From: Paraburkholderia phenazinium
Lineage (GTDB): Bacteria > Pseudomonadota > Gammaproteobacteria > Burkholderiales > Burkholderiaceae
Length of the DNA stretch: 64,000 bases
Reading direction: 5' to 3'
Assembly: GCF_900100735.1 (NCBI RefSeq)
Contig: NZ_FNCJ01000008.1
Coordinates: forward strand, 1 to 64,000
Shown: in pieces, positions 52,794 to 61,820 of the stretch
How positions within the stretch are numbered: the stretch's first letter is position 1
Layout: the number at the start of each line of letters is the position of its first letter
Notes under the pieces: model-generated
Told to the model about the DNA's origin: nothing
Seen by the model: only the letters and a program-made list of their open reading frames with translations
The model's database searches: none
Position numbers and translations under genes: made by a program

Positions 52794-53684
52794 TCAGCCA
52801 CCCATGGTTTTCGCCAATTGCTCGCGCAAGAATGCCGTGAACGCCTGGATCGTGCTCGAGCTTTGCCGGTGCTGCGGATAGACCGCGTAGAGCGCCGCTA
52901 CTCGCGGCAGAAACGGCTCCAGCACGGTGACCAGCTCGCCGCTCTTGAGCGCCGCCGCGACGATGAAATCCGGCAAGCGCGCAATGCCGAGCCCGGCGAT
53001 GGCCGCATCGCGAATCAATTCGCCGTTGTTCGCGCGTAGCGGTCCGCGCACCTCGACCGCCTTGTGCACGCCGTCCACCACGAACTCCCAGCTTGCCGGG
53101 CCGCCATGTCCGTACACCAGGCACGCGTGGCGCTCCAGATCGGCCGGCCCCGCAGGCGTGCCGCGCCGGCGCAGATACTGCGGGCTGCAACAGGCCACCA
53201 TCCGCACTTCAGCGAGCTTTTGCGCGATCAGCGTCGAGTCGGCCAGCGTGCCAATGCGGATCGCCATGTCGAAACCTTCGCCGACCACGTCCACCGTGCG
53301 GTCGCTCAGTTCCATATCGAAGCGCACGTCGGTGTGTTTGCGCAGGAACATGGCCACCAGCGGCGACAGATGCACCATGCCGAACGACATCGGCGCGCTC
53401 AGGCGCAGCAGCCCATGCGGCGAGCCGCGCCGCAAGGACATGGCCTGTTCCGCCTCTGCCACCTCGCCAAGAATCCGCTTGGCCCGCTCGTAAAATTCCT
53501 GGCCGAGTTCGGTGACGGCGAGCTTGCGCGTGTTGCGGATCAGGAGCCGCACGCCGAGTGCCTCTTCCAGCGCCATGACGCGCCGGCTGACGAACTGCTT
53601 CGACAGCGACAGCCGGTTGGCCGCGGTCGTGAAATTGTGCGCGTCAACCGTGGCGACGAAGATGCGCATGTCGTCGAGTTGCAT
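52794..53684 (-). CDS. LysR-family transcriptional regulator
   Basis: 296 residues from 53684 (MQLDDMRIFVATVDAHNF), following AGGAGAAGGGCG. The winged helix is LSLSKQFVSRRVMALEEALGVRLLIRNTRK region; the effector domain follows. It is convergent with rcoM and divergent from the pirin gene. LysR regulators divergent from pirin/DoxX pairs commonly control those genes. Confidence 0.9.
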   Translation of the reverse strand: MQLDDMRIFVATVDAHNFTTAANRLSLSKQFVSRRVMALEEALGVRLLIRNTRKLAVTELGQEFYERAKRILGEVAEAEQAMSLRRGSPHGLLRLSAPMSFGMVHLSPLVAMFLRKHTDVRFDMELSDRTVDVVGEGFDMAIRIGTLADSTLIAQKLAEVRMVACCSPQYLRRRGTPAGPADLERHACLVYGHGGPASWEFVVDGVHKAVEVRGPLRANNGELIRDAAIAGLGIARLPDFIVAAALKSGELVTVLEPFLPRVAALYAVYPQHRQSSSTIQAFTAFLREQLAKTMGG

Positions 53685-53850
53685 CGCCCTTCTCCTGATT
53701 GCCCCGCTTGATTGCTGACGGATATTGTCCACCATTACGTGACAGTGTTTCCGATTCAGGCATGATTATAAACACATTGATTGACGTAAACTGCTGTTCA
53801 TGGATCACGGACGACAACCTGGCCGGATCGCACAATCAAGGAGAAACAAC

Positions 53851-54576
53851 ATGCTTGAAATCAGACACGCCAATCAACGCGGCCGCGCGGAGCACGGCTG
53901 GCTCAGTTCGCGTCATACGTTTTCCTTCGCCAATTACCATGACCCGAAGCAGAACGGCTTTTCGGACCTGCTGGTGATCAACGACGACCGCGTCGCACCG
54001 GCCCAAGGTTTCGGCAAGCATCCGCACCGGGACATGGAGATCTTTTCGTACGTGCTGGAAGGCGCGCTGGAACATAAGGACACCATGGGCACCGGCTCGG
54101 TGATCGTGCCCGGCGACATCCAGTTGATGAGCGCAGGCACCGGCGTCGCCCATAGCGAATACAACCATTCGCGCAGCGAACCCGTGCATTTCCTGCAGAT
54201 CTGGATTGCGCCGGCGCTCAAAGGCACGCCGCCGCGTTATCAGCAAAGCCACTTCGGTACGGCGGAAAAGCGCGGTGCGCTGCGCCTTGTGATCTCGCCG
54301 GACGGCGCGAACGAGTCGCTGGCGGTGCAACAGGACACGCGTGTCTATGCGGGCCTGTTCGACGGCGACGAGAGCGCCCGGCTGGAACTGGCGGCTGACC
54401 GGTACGCATATGTCCACGTGGCGCGCGGCAGCATCACCGTGAACGGCGTCGCGCTCGGCGAAGGCGACGGCGCACGGGTGCGCAACGAACAGGTTTTGTC
54501 GTTCACGCAGGGCCACGACGCCGAAGTGCTGGTGTTCGACCTGCGCAACATCGAGATGTCCGAACTTTGGTCTTAA
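53851..54576 (+). CDS. Pirin-family protein
   Basis: 241 residues from 53851, behind AAGGAG. Bicupin pirin features are HTFSFANYHDPKQNGFSDLLVINDD, the metal-binding HPHRDMEIFSYVLEG and the HSEYNHS motif. Pirins may have quercetinase or regulatory roles. It is followed by DoxX 11 bases later and divergent from a LysR gene. Confidence 0.92.
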   Translation: MLEIRHANQRGRAEHGWLSSRHTFSFANYHDPKQNGFSDLLVINDDRVAPAQGFGKHPHRDMEIFSYVLEGALEHKDTMGTGSVIVPGDIQLMSAGTGVAHSEYNHSRSEPVHFLQIWIAPALKGTPPRYQQSHFGTAEKRGALRLVISPDGANESLAVQQDTRVYAGLFDGDESARLELAADRYAYVHVARGSITVNGVALGEGDGARVRNEQVLSFTQGHDAEVLVFDLRNIEMSELWS

Positions 54577-54587
54577 AGGAGAAAATC

Positions 54588-55001
54588 ATGCGCTATACCC
54601 TGTTTGAAAACCGCAAGGACGAGCTGATTCTGGTCACACGGATTCTGTTGATGGCGTTGTTCGTCCTGTTCGGCTGGTCGAAGCTGACCGGCTTCTCGGG
54701 CACCGTGGCCTATATGACGCAGACCGGCGCGCCGATGCCGGAGATCTCGGCGGTGATTGCGGTGGTGATGGAATTTGTGGTGGGCATCGCGATCGTCGTG
54801 GGCCTCTATACGCGCCCGTTGGCTGTGCTGCTCGCGCTCTATACGCTGGGCACCGCGTTCATTGCACACCACTATTGGACCATGAGCGGCATGGAGCAAT
54901 ATGTGAACATGATCAACTTCTACAAGAACGTCAGCATCATCGGCGGCTTGCTGTTGTTGAGCGTGACCGGCCCGGGCAAGTATTCGTTCGACCGGAAGTA
55001 A
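54588..55001 (+). CDS. DoxX-family membrane protein
   Basis: 137 residues from 54588 (MRYTLFENRKDEL), behind AAGGAG. Four helices with the DoxX pattern LFVLFGWSKLTGFSGTVAYM and AIVVGLYTRPLAVLLALYTLGTAF. It follows the pirin gene by 11 bases. DoxX proteins often accompany redox or thiol homeostasis genes; the role is otherwise unknown. Confidence 0.9.
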   Translation: MRYTLFENRKDELILVTRILLMALFVLFGWSKLTGFSGTVAYMTQTGAPMPEISAVIAVVMEFVVGIAIVVGLYTRPLAVLLALYTLGTAFIAHHYWTMSGMEQYVNMINFYKNVSIIGGLLLLSVTGPGKYSFDRK

Positions 55002-55103
55002 ATGCGGTGCGACCCGCCTGGTGACACGGCGGGTCGAAGCACAACAAGCACAACAAGCACAATCATCTGGCGCGGCGATGCGAAATCGCCGCGTCAACTC
55101 GTT

Positions 55104-56267
55104 TCATCCACCCGCCCCAGCGAACTGCGCCAGCACCCGCTCGCGAATCGCAGGCTTGATATTCGACTGCTCCATGTTGCCGTGATAATGCGCCACCACG
55201 CGCGGATTCATCACGCGGAACCAGAGCGGCGGCACATAGGCGAGCATGATCATCGTCGCGTAACCGGACGGCAGTTGCGGTGCGCCGTCGAAATGGCGCA
55301 GGGCCTGATACGACCGGGTCGGGTTGGCGTGATGATCGGCATGGCGTTGCAACTGATACAGGAACAGGTTCGTGACGATGCGATTGCTGTTCCACGAATG
55401 CTCGGGACGACAGCGCTCATAACGGCCGCTCGGCAGCAGCTTGCGGCCCAGCCCGTAGTGCTCCAGATAGTTGACCACTTCGAGCAGCGACGCACCGTAT
55501 GCAGCCTGAATCAGCAGGAACGGGATCACCACCTTGCCGAACAGCGCAATCACCACGCCCCATAGCACGGCAGTCATCGCCCACGAATGCAGCACTTCGT
55601 TGCGCCAGGTCCATGGCGATTGGCCGTTACGCGCCAGCCGCTCTTTCTCGAGCCGCCATGCTGAAGCGATGCTACCCAGCACGGTGCGCGGCAGGAATGC
55701 CCAGAACGATTCGCCATAGCGCGCGCTAGCCGGATCGGGCGGCGTCGCCACCCGCACATGGTGCCCGCGGTTGTGTTCGACGAAGAAGTGACCATATGCG
55801 ACCGGCGCGAGCGTGACCTTCGCCAGCCAGCGTTCGAAGCGATCCGTCTTGTGACCGAGCTCGTGAGCCGTATTGATCGAGACGCCGGTCGCCGCACCGA
55901 GCGACAGCGCAAAGCCGAGATAGTCGTACCAGGCGAGCGCATGAGTTCCGACAATCCAGAGCGCGCCGAAAAACGACACGTACTCGATAAACGTGGCGAG
56001 GTAAACGATGCGCCTGTAATAGCGCTCGCGCTCAAGGACGGAGACAATCTCCTCGGGTGGATTGCTCGGGTCGTCGCCGATGAAGTAGTCAAGAACCGGG
56101 ATAATGCCGAACACGAAGATCGGGCCGAACCACCAGAAGATATGCCAGCCGGTCTTCAGCGCGAGATTGGCCGCGTGCAGCGGCAACGTAATCGTCAGCG
56201 CGCCGAGCAGCCACAGATAGCGCTTGCCGTCGACCCAACGCTTGGGCGCCGCTTGCATAGATGCCAT
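55104..56267 (-). CDS. AlkB-type alkane 1-monooxygenase
   Basis: A 387-residue membrane di-iron hydroxylase. The eight-His motifs are in NTAHELGHKTD, FVEHNRGHHVRVATP and LQRHADHHANPTR; NYLEHYGLGRK is also typical. A GGAGGGAG ribosome binding site fits 56267. It should hydroxylate medium-chain alkanes at the terminal carbon. No rubredoxin or rubredoxin reductase lies nearby, so electrons must come from unlinked partners. Confidence 0.9.
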   Translation of the reverse strand: MASMQAAPKRWVDGKRYLWLLGALTITLPLHAANLALKTGWHIFWWFGPIFVFGIIPVLDYFIGDDPSNPPEEIVSVLERERYYRRIVYLATFIEYVSFFGALWIVGTHALAWYDYLGFALSLGAATGVSINTAHELGHKTDRFERWLAKVTLAPVAYGHFFVEHNRGHHVRVATPPDPASARYGESFWAFLPRTVLGSIASAWRLEKERLARNGQSPWTWRNEVLHSWAMTAVLWGVVIALFGKVVIPFLLIQAAYGASLLEVVNYLEHYGLGRKLLPSGRYERCRPEHSWNSNRIVTNLFLYQLQRHADHHANPTRSYQALRHFDGAPQLPSGYATMIMLAYVPPLWFRVMNPRVVAHYHGNMEQSNIKPAIRERVLAQFAGAGG

Positions 56268-56523
56268 TGTCTCCCTCCTTGTTCTATGGTGCCCCTCGTC
56301 CGCGTACGCGGAAGCGCTTGCAACGAAAGGCCTGGTCCGGCTTTCAGATTTATATGGCGTGGCGCGTCACTTCGCCAAGCAATCAATCCAGGCATCGGAC
56401 TCCAAACAAAGCGGCGGCGGCCGCGCCAGCAGTGGCCTGTGTCAAGCGTCTGAATGAAACGGGCGTAGGGCGACCGGCGTTGCCTGGCAACCTCCTCGCT
56501 TTGCGGCACGGCAGCCGAAAACG
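56268..56523. other. Intergenic region upstream of alkB-like gene
   Basis: About 250 bases before the leftward monooxygenase, with no recognised gene. It must hold the alkB promoter. No clear activator repeat was seen. Confidence 0.4.
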
Positions 56524-56550
56524 ATGAAGCCCGCGAAAGGCGGGCTTCAT
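56524..56550 (-). terminator. Terminator hairpin downstream of ahpF
   Basis: ATGAAGCCCGC (56524-56534) and GCGGGCTTCAT (56540-56550) form a perfect 11-bp stem with a 5-base loop. It lies about 60 bases downstream of the ahpF stop on the minus strand. There is no long T-run, but the stem is strong. Confidence 0.65.
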
Positions 56551-56609
56551 TGCAATGCAACAGGCATGGCGTGGCGTGATCAACCACGCCCGCCGTTCAC
56601 GAAGAGAGT

Positions 56610-58205
56610 TCAACCTTCCGCGAGTGCGGCCTCTTCCTCGACTTCCACTTCATCCTCCGCACTGTTGCGGATCAGATGATCGAAGGCGGAAAGCGAGGCC
56701 TTGGCGCCTTCGCCCACCGCAATCACGATCTGCTTGAACGGCACCGTGGTCACGTCGCCAGCCGCAAACACGCCCGGCACGGAGGTAGCGCCACGGGCAT
56801 CGACCACGATCTCGCCATGCTTCGACAGTTCGAGCGTGCCCTTCAGCCATTCGGTGTTCGGCACCAGACCGATCTGCACGAACACGCCTTCCAGCTCGAC
56901 CTGCCTGGTTTCGCCCGAGCGCAGATCCTTATAGACGAGGCCATTGACCTTCTTGCCGTCGCCGGTGATCTCGGTGGTCTGCGCCTGGGTCACGATCGTC
57001 ACGTTGGCGAGGCTGCGCAGCTTGCGTTGCAGCACTTCGTCAGCGCGCAGTTGCGCACCGTATTCGAACAGCGTGACTTCGCGCACGATGCCGGCCAGAT
57101 CGATCGCCGCTTCGACGCCCGAGTTACCGCCGCCGATCACCGCCACGCGCTTGCCCTTGAACAGCGGGCCATCGCAGTGCGGGCAGTAGGCCACGCCGTG
57201 GTTGCGGTACTCGCGCTCGCCGGGCACGTTGATTTCGCGCCAGCGGGCACCGGTGGCAAGCACGATGGTCTTCGCCTTCAGCACCGCGCCGCTTGCCAGA
57301 CGCACTTCGTTGATGCGGCCGGGAATCAGCGCTTCGGCACGCTGTACATCCATGATGTCCACTTCGTAGCTCTTCACGTGCTGCTCGAGCGCCGTGGCGA
57401 ACTTCGGTCCTTCGGTCTCCTGAACAGAGACGAAATTTTCAATAGCGAGCGTGTCGAGCACCTGGCCGCCGAAGCGTTCCGCGACCACGCCCGTCTTGAT
57501 GCCCTTGCGTGCCGAGTAAATCGCCGCAGCGGCGCCCGCCGGGCCGCCGCCGACGATCAGCACGTCGAATACCGGCTTCTTCGCCAGTTCCCTGGCTGCA
57601 CGGGCGCCTGCGCCGGTATCGAGCTTGGCGAGAATTTCCTTCACGCCGCTACGCCCCTGGCCAAACACTTCGCCGTTCAGGAACATGGTCGGTACCGCCA
57701 TGATCTGGCGCGCTTCGACTTCGTTCTGGAACACCGCGCCGTCGATCGCCACGTGGCGGATGCGCGGGTTGATCAAAGCCATCACGTTCAGCGCCTGCAC
57801 GACTTCCGGGCAGTTCTGGCACGACAGCGAGAAATAGGTTTCAAACTGATAGTCGCCGTCGAGTTCGCGGATCTGTTCGATCACTGCGTCGTCGAGCTTG
57901 ACCGGGTGGCCGCCTACCTGCAGCAGCGCCAGTACGAGCGAGGTGAATTCATGTCCCATCGGGATGCCGGCGAAGCGGATGCCGCTTTCCTTGCCGGGTT
58001 CGCCAATCGAGAACGAGGGCTTGCGCTCCGCGTCGCCGCGCCGCTCGATCACGGTGACGCGTTCCGACAGCGACGCGATGTCGTCGAGCAGTGCCAGCAG
58101 TTCTTGCGATTTGGCGCTGTCGTCGAGCGAGGCGATGATCTCGATCGGCCGGCTGACCTTTTCCAGGTACGATTTCAACTGAGTCTTGAGATTGGCGTCC
58201 AGCAT
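56610..58205 (-). CDS. ahpF: Alkyl hydroperoxide reductase subunit F
   Basis: 531 residues from 58205 (MLDANLKTQLKSYLEKV). The N-terminal double-thioredoxin domain has CQNC (129-132). The C-terminal flavoprotein has the FAD motif VGGGPAGAAAAIYSARKG, the redox pair CPHC (341-344) and NAD motif IGGGNSGVEAAIDLAG. It passes NAD(P)H electrons to AhpC. It ends with an acidic tail (EDEVEVEEEAAL). It follows ahpC by about 170 bases that include a strong hairpin. Confidence 0.95.
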   Translation of the reverse strand: MLDANLKTQLKSYLEKVSRPIEIIASLDDSAKSQELLALLDDIASLSERVTVIERRGDAERKPSFSIGEPGKESGIRFAGIPMGHEFTSLVLALLQVGGHPVKLDDAVIEQIRELDGDYQFETYFSLSCQNCPEVVQALNVMALINPRIRHVAIDGAVFQNEVEARQIMAVPTMFLNGEVFGQGRSGVKEILAKLDTGAGARAARELAKKPVFDVLIVGGGPAGAAAAIYSARKGIKTGVVAERFGGQVLDTLAIENFVSVQETEGPKFATALEQHVKSYEVDIMDVQRAEALIPGRINEVRLASGAVLKAKTIVLATGARWREINVPGEREYRNHGVAYCPHCDGPLFKGKRVAVIGGGNSGVEAAIDLAGIVREVTLFEYGAQLRADEVLQRKLRSLANVTIVTQAQTTEITGDGKKVNGLVYKDLRSGETRQVELEGVFVQIGLVPNTEWLKGTLELSKHGEIVVDARGATSVPGVFAAGDVTTVPFKQIVIAVGEGAKASLSAFDHLIRNSAEDEVEVEEEAALAEG

Positions 58206-58270
58206 GGCGATTCGAATTCCGTGACGAGGGGTTGGGCTCCGCGCGCCACCGTATGGCATGGCGAGGAGCC

Positions 58271-58315
58271 GTGCGGACCGCATGCAAGCTGCATGACGCG
58301 TGATGCGGTCCGCAC
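58271..58315. promoter_or_regulatory. Perfect 13-bp inverted repeat between ahpC and ahpF
   Basis: GTGCGGACCGCAT (58271-58283) pairs with ATGCGGTCCGCAC (58303-58315) around a 19-base loop. It lies after the ahpC stop and before ahpF. It could partly end transcription or stabilise the ahpC end, giving more AhpC than AhpF. Confidence 0.6.
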
Positions 58316-58372
58316 GTGGAAGCGCCAGCAAGTGGCGCGTATTGCGATGAAGCTGAGCTAAGGCGCGGCGGC

Positions 58373-58936
58373 TTAGATCTTGCCGACCAGGTCGAGCGAC
58401 GGGGTCAGCGTTTCTGCGCCCGGCGTCCACTTGGCGGGGCACACTTCGCCCGGGTGAGCCGCGATGTATTGCGCAGCCTGAACCTTGCGCAGCAGTTCGC
58501 CGGCGTCACGGCCAATGCCGTTGTCGTGGATTTCGCACAGCTTGATCTCGCCTTCCGGGTTGATCACGAAGGTGCCACGCAGCGCCAGGCCTTCTTCTTC
58601 GATCAGCACGTCGAAGTTGCGCGAGATGGCCAGCGTCGGATCGGCGATCATCGGATACTGGATCTTCTGGATCGTGTCCGACGTGTCGTGCCATGCCTTG
58701 TGGGTGAAATGCGTATCGGTCGAGACGCTGTAGATTTCAACGCCGAGCTTCTTGAATTCGGCATAACGATCGGCCAGGTCACCCAGTTCGGTCGGGCACA
58801 CAAACGTGAAGTCCGCCGGGTAGAACACGAAGACGGACCACTTGCCCTTGAGGCTTTCTTCGGTGACGGTCTTGAAGTCGCCGTTGTGGTAAGCGGTTGC
58901 CTTGAAAGGTTTGACTTGGCTGTTGATGATCGGCAT
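58373..58936 (-). CDS. ahpC: Alkyl hydroperoxide reductase subunit C (peroxiredoxin)
   Basis: A 187-residue 2-Cys peroxiredoxin. The peroxidatic Cys47 is in DFTFVCPTE and the resolving Cys166 in HPGEVCPAKW. It reduces H2O2, organic peroxides and peroxynitrite with AhpF. GAGGACG precedes the start. Peroxide-responsive control is expected; a region 58980-59040 upstream weakly resembles an OxyR site, but the box spacing is off. Confidence 0.97.
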   Translation of the reverse strand: MPIINSQVKPFKATAYHNGDFKTVTEESLKGKWSVFVFYPADFTFVCPTELGDLADRYAEFKKLGVEIYSVSTDTHFTHKAWHDTSDTIQKIQYPMIADPTLAISRNFDVLIEEEGLALRGTFVINPEGEIKLCEIHDNGIGRDAGELLRKVQAAQYIAAHPGEVCPAKWTPGAETLTPSLDLVGKI

Positions 58937-59359
58937 TTGTTGCGTCCTCTTGGTTACGTGGTGGAGAAAGTGAGGACAGTATGTCTAGAAACACTTAATA
59001 GAAAAAGTTGATTGTTTAAATCATGACGATTGCTATTGCCTATTTCCACACGAAAAACCCGGAACGGCCGCCACAGCCGCCTGCGCGCGGGGTGCCCGGA
59101 CAACCTCAGCGGGACAAAATCGCCCGCTTCGGATGCAGCGCTTGGCCGACTTGAGCAATACTTCAACATTTGCGCCGCGCACGGACGCTTGTTTCACCGG
59201 TGGTTTCCGGCAGTTCGGGCACAGGCGCCGCCAGTCGGACACACGCTTTAGAGGAAGCAGCAACAGCATGAATCGAAGCCAACATCAGCACGGGCGGTCG
59301 CGCGCCCGTACCCACGCCGTCCTTCAAGCACAGACAGTCCAGCCGCAAGAGGCGACGCC
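58937..59359. other. Divergent promoter region between ahpC and DHA2 transporter
   Basis: No gene is convincing here. The ahpC side (58980-59040) is AT-rich with ATAG-like and CTAT-like boxes, but they do not fit the full OxyR spacing. Open frames on both strands show no family signature. Confidence 0.35.
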
Positions 59360-60790
59360 ATGACCGCCAGCCAGGCTCGCCCCAGCTTCATCGGCTGGTT
59401 GCCGTATATCGTTGCGGCAACCTTCTTTATGGAGTACCTCGACACCACGGTGATCGCCACGGCTTTGCCGCAAATGGCGCATTCCTTCGGCGTCGGGCCG
59501 AATAGCCTCAGCCTCGGCATGACGGCCTATATGCTGGCGCTGGCGATTTTCATTCCCGTGAGCGGCTGGGTGGCCGACCGCTGCGGTTCGCGCACGGTGT
59601 TCTTTAGCGCCATTGCCGTGTTCACGCTGGCCTCCATCTTGTGCGGGATGTCGCAAAACGTCGCGGAATTCACTGCCGCGCGTTTGTTGCAGGGCATGGG
59701 CGGGGCCATGATGGTGCCGGTGGGCCGGCTGATCGTGGTACGCAGCACCGAGAAAAGCCGCTTGATGCAGGCCATCTCCACCATTACCTGGCCGGCGATT
59801 GTCGCGCCGGTGGTCGGGCCGCCGGTGGGCGGCTTTATCACCACCTATGCGAACTGGCGCTGGATCTTCCTGCTGAACGTGCCGTTCGGTATCGCGGTGA
59901 TGGCGGCGGTCGTCGCGCTGGTGCCGAACCTGCGCGGCAGCGAACGCCGGCCGCTCGATCTCGTCGGCCTGCTGCTGAGCGGCGCCACCCTCACGTCGAT
60001 CCTGTACGGCGCGGAACTCGCCAGCCAGCCCGGCGAAAACCCTTGGGTGGCAGGCGCCTTCGTGGCGGCGGGTTTGGTGTTCGGCTTTATCGCGTTCCGC
60101 CATGCACAGCGTCATCCGCATCCGCTGATCGACGTCTCGACGCTCAAGATTCCCACCTTCTCCGTGACGGTGGTGACCGGTTCGTTCACGCGCATCGGGA
60201 TCGGCGCCGTACCGTATCTGATGCCGCTGCTGTTCCAGATCGGCTTCGGGTTGTCCGCGTTCAAGTCGGGGCTGTTGTTGCTGGCGAGCGCGCTCGGCAA
60301 TCTGGGCATGAAGGCGCTGACCACGCGCATCCTGCAGCGCTATGGCTTCCGGCTGGTGTCGATTGTTGACGTCGCGGTGGCGGGCGTGTTTACGATCGCC
60401 TGCGGCCTGCTGACGCCGGACACCCCGCTCACATGGGTATTGCTCGTGGTGTTCGTGTACGGCGTGGCGCGCTCGATGCAGTTCTCGACGCTCGCCACCC
60501 TCGCCTATGCGGACGTCGCCCAGCCGCAAATGAGCGCGGCCAGCACGCTGTGGAGCGCGGCGGCGCAGATGACGATCGGCCTCGGCATTGCCTTCGGCGC
60601 AGTGGCGCTGCGCGGCGCGGCCGTCTTCAACGGCGAGACCTCGGGGCGTGTCTTCACGCTGGACGACTTCCGCATCGCCTTCCTGTGCGCCGGGCTGCTC
60701 ACGCTGGTGTCGATGTGGGGCTACTGGCAGATGGCGCACGACGCCGGCCAGAGCGTCGGCGGCGGCTCGCGGCGCCAGGACGCGTCGTGA
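59360..60790 (+). CDS. MFS transporter, DHA2 (EmrB/QacA-like) family
   Basis: A 476-residue, 14-helix drug:proton antiporter. Typical sequences are FFMEYLDTTVIATALPQMAHSFG (motif D1 region), GWVADRCGSRTVFF and GMGGAMMVPVGRLIVVR. It should export toxic compounds by proton antiport; the substrate is unknown. It is divergent from ahpC, and no outer-membrane or adaptor gene is adjacent. Confidence 0.92.
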   Translation: MTASQARPSFIGWLPYIVAATFFMEYLDTTVIATALPQMAHSFGVGPNSLSLGMTAYMLALAIFIPVSGWVADRCGSRTVFFSAIAVFTLASILCGMSQNVAEFTAARLLQGMGGAMMVPVGRLIVVRSTEKSRLMQAISTITWPAIVAPVVGPPVGGFITTYANWRWIFLLNVPFGIAVMAAVVALVPNLRGSERRPLDLVGLLLSGATLTSILYGAELASQPGENPWVAGAFVAAGLVFGFIAFRHAQRHPHPLIDVSTLKIPTFSVTVVTGSFTRIGIGAVPYLMPLLFQIGFGLSAFKSGLLLLASALGNLGMKALTTRILQRYGFRLVSIVDVAVAGVFTIACGLLTPDTPLTWVLLVVFVYGVARSMQFSTLATLAYADVAQPQMSAASTLWSAAAQMTIGLGIAFGAVALRGAAVFNGETSGRVFTLDDFRIAFLCAGLLTLVSMWGYWQMAHDAGQSVGGGSRRQDAS

Positions 60791-60823
60791 GCGTGTAGGG
60801 TCTTGTGTACGACGCCATACGGC

Positions 60824-60857
60824 GCGTTGGCGGCAAATAAGCAACCGCCACTAACGC
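60824..60857. terminator. Imperfect hairpin between convergent genes
   Basis: GCGTTGGCGG (60824-60833) pairs with CCGCCACTAACGC (60845-60857) with a 3-base bulge. It lies between the convergent DHA2 transporter and tsdA-like genes, so it may end transcription from one or both sides. Confidence 0.4.
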
Positions 60858-60863
60858 GGCCGG

Positions 60864-61820
60864 CTACTCGCTGCCCAGCATGTGCCCGTTCACTGTCTTG
60901 CCGTACATCGACCAGGGCGAATCATGGTACTTCGCCCGCGTCGCCTCCACTGAGCCGGTGAAACGCGGATCTTGCGGACGCGGCTGGCTGTCCATGAAGG
61001 TCGCCACATCCCACGCCTGTTGATCGGTCAGCGTACCGCTCAGGCCCAGCGGCATATTGGCCTTGATAAAACCCGCGGCGTTCTGGATCTCATGCATGCC
61101 CGCGCCCCAGTTGAACGACTGGGCGCCCCACAGCGGCGGGAATACGGTCTTGCCATCCACTGACTGCCCCTGACCGCCCGCCCCGTGGCACAGCGCGCAA
61201 TGTTGCGCGTACAACTGCGCACCTCGGGCGTAGTCCGGTTTTTGCGCCGGAGCGGCGAGCTTCGGATAACCGCGCCCCGCCAGGTCCGTGCCGACCGGCG
61301 CGCCTTTCGCCAGCCAGAACGCGTAGCTTTCGAGTGCGACCAGCACCGGGTCGCCAAGCGGCGGCGCCTTGCCGTTCATGCTGTAGTCGAAGCATCCCTG
61401 CATACGTTCGGCAAAGGAATTGACGTGGCCGGTCTTGCTCCGATACGCGGGATAGGAAATGTACGCGGCCCACAACGGACCGGAATCGGCTTTACGGCCC
61501 GCGTCCAGATGGCAACTCGCGCAGTTCAGCGAGTTGCCGACGTACTGGCCGGCATACTCTTTCGTGTGAATGAAGATCTGCTCGCCTAGCTTGACGGATT
61601 GGCCGAAGTCGCCGCTGGGCATCGCGGTCTCTGCTGGAGGCGTGAAGTGTTGAGCCTGCGCGGCGCCCGGCGTCGACGAAGCCGCAACCGGTGCGGCCGA
61701 GGGGACTGCGCCGCCATCGGCCGCCTGTGCGGCGAGCGGCGCCAGCGTCAACGTTGGTGCCAGCACCATGACGATTGCGGCAAACCGGGAATTCCGTGCG
61801 TGACGGTTGATTGGGTTCAT
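60864..61820 (-). CDS. tsdA: TsdA-like thiosulfate dehydrogenase (dihaem cytochrome c)
   Basis: A 318-residue periplasmic protein with a signal peptide (about 1-33). Haem motifs are CASCH (100-104) and CALCH (208-212). Cys143 in RMQGCFDYSMNG is placed as the unusual Cys ligand of the catalytic haem in TsdA. Family segments GPLWAAYISYPAYRSKTGHVNSF and DPVLVALESYAFWLAKGAPVG are present. It should join two thiosulfates into tetrathionate. It overlaps tsdB by four bases. Confidence 0.88.
   Translation of the reverse strand: MNPINRHARNSRFAAIVMVLAPTLTLAPLAAQAADGGAVPSAAPVAASSTPGAAQAQHFTPPAETAMPSGDFGQSVKLGEQIFIHTKEYAGQYVGNSLNCASCHLDAGRKADSGPLWAAYISYPAYRSKTGHVNSFAERMQGCFDYSMNGKAPPLGDPVLVALESYAFWLAKGAPVGTDLAGRGYPKLAAPAQKPDYARGAQLYAQHCALCHGAGGQGQSVDGKTVFPPLWGAQSFNWGAGMHEIQNAAGFIKANMPLGLSGTLTDQQAWDVATFMDSQPRPQDPRFTGSVEATRAKYHDSPWSMYGKTVNGHMLGSE

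Noticed and set aside
56676..58361. 561-residue open frame on the plus strand
   Set aside because: It is antisense to ahpF, whose motifs are complete.
58980..59040. OxyR-type site upstream of ahpC
   Set aside because: ATAG and CTAT boxes are present but do not fall at the 11-base periodic spacing of the OxyR consensus, so it was not called as a site.
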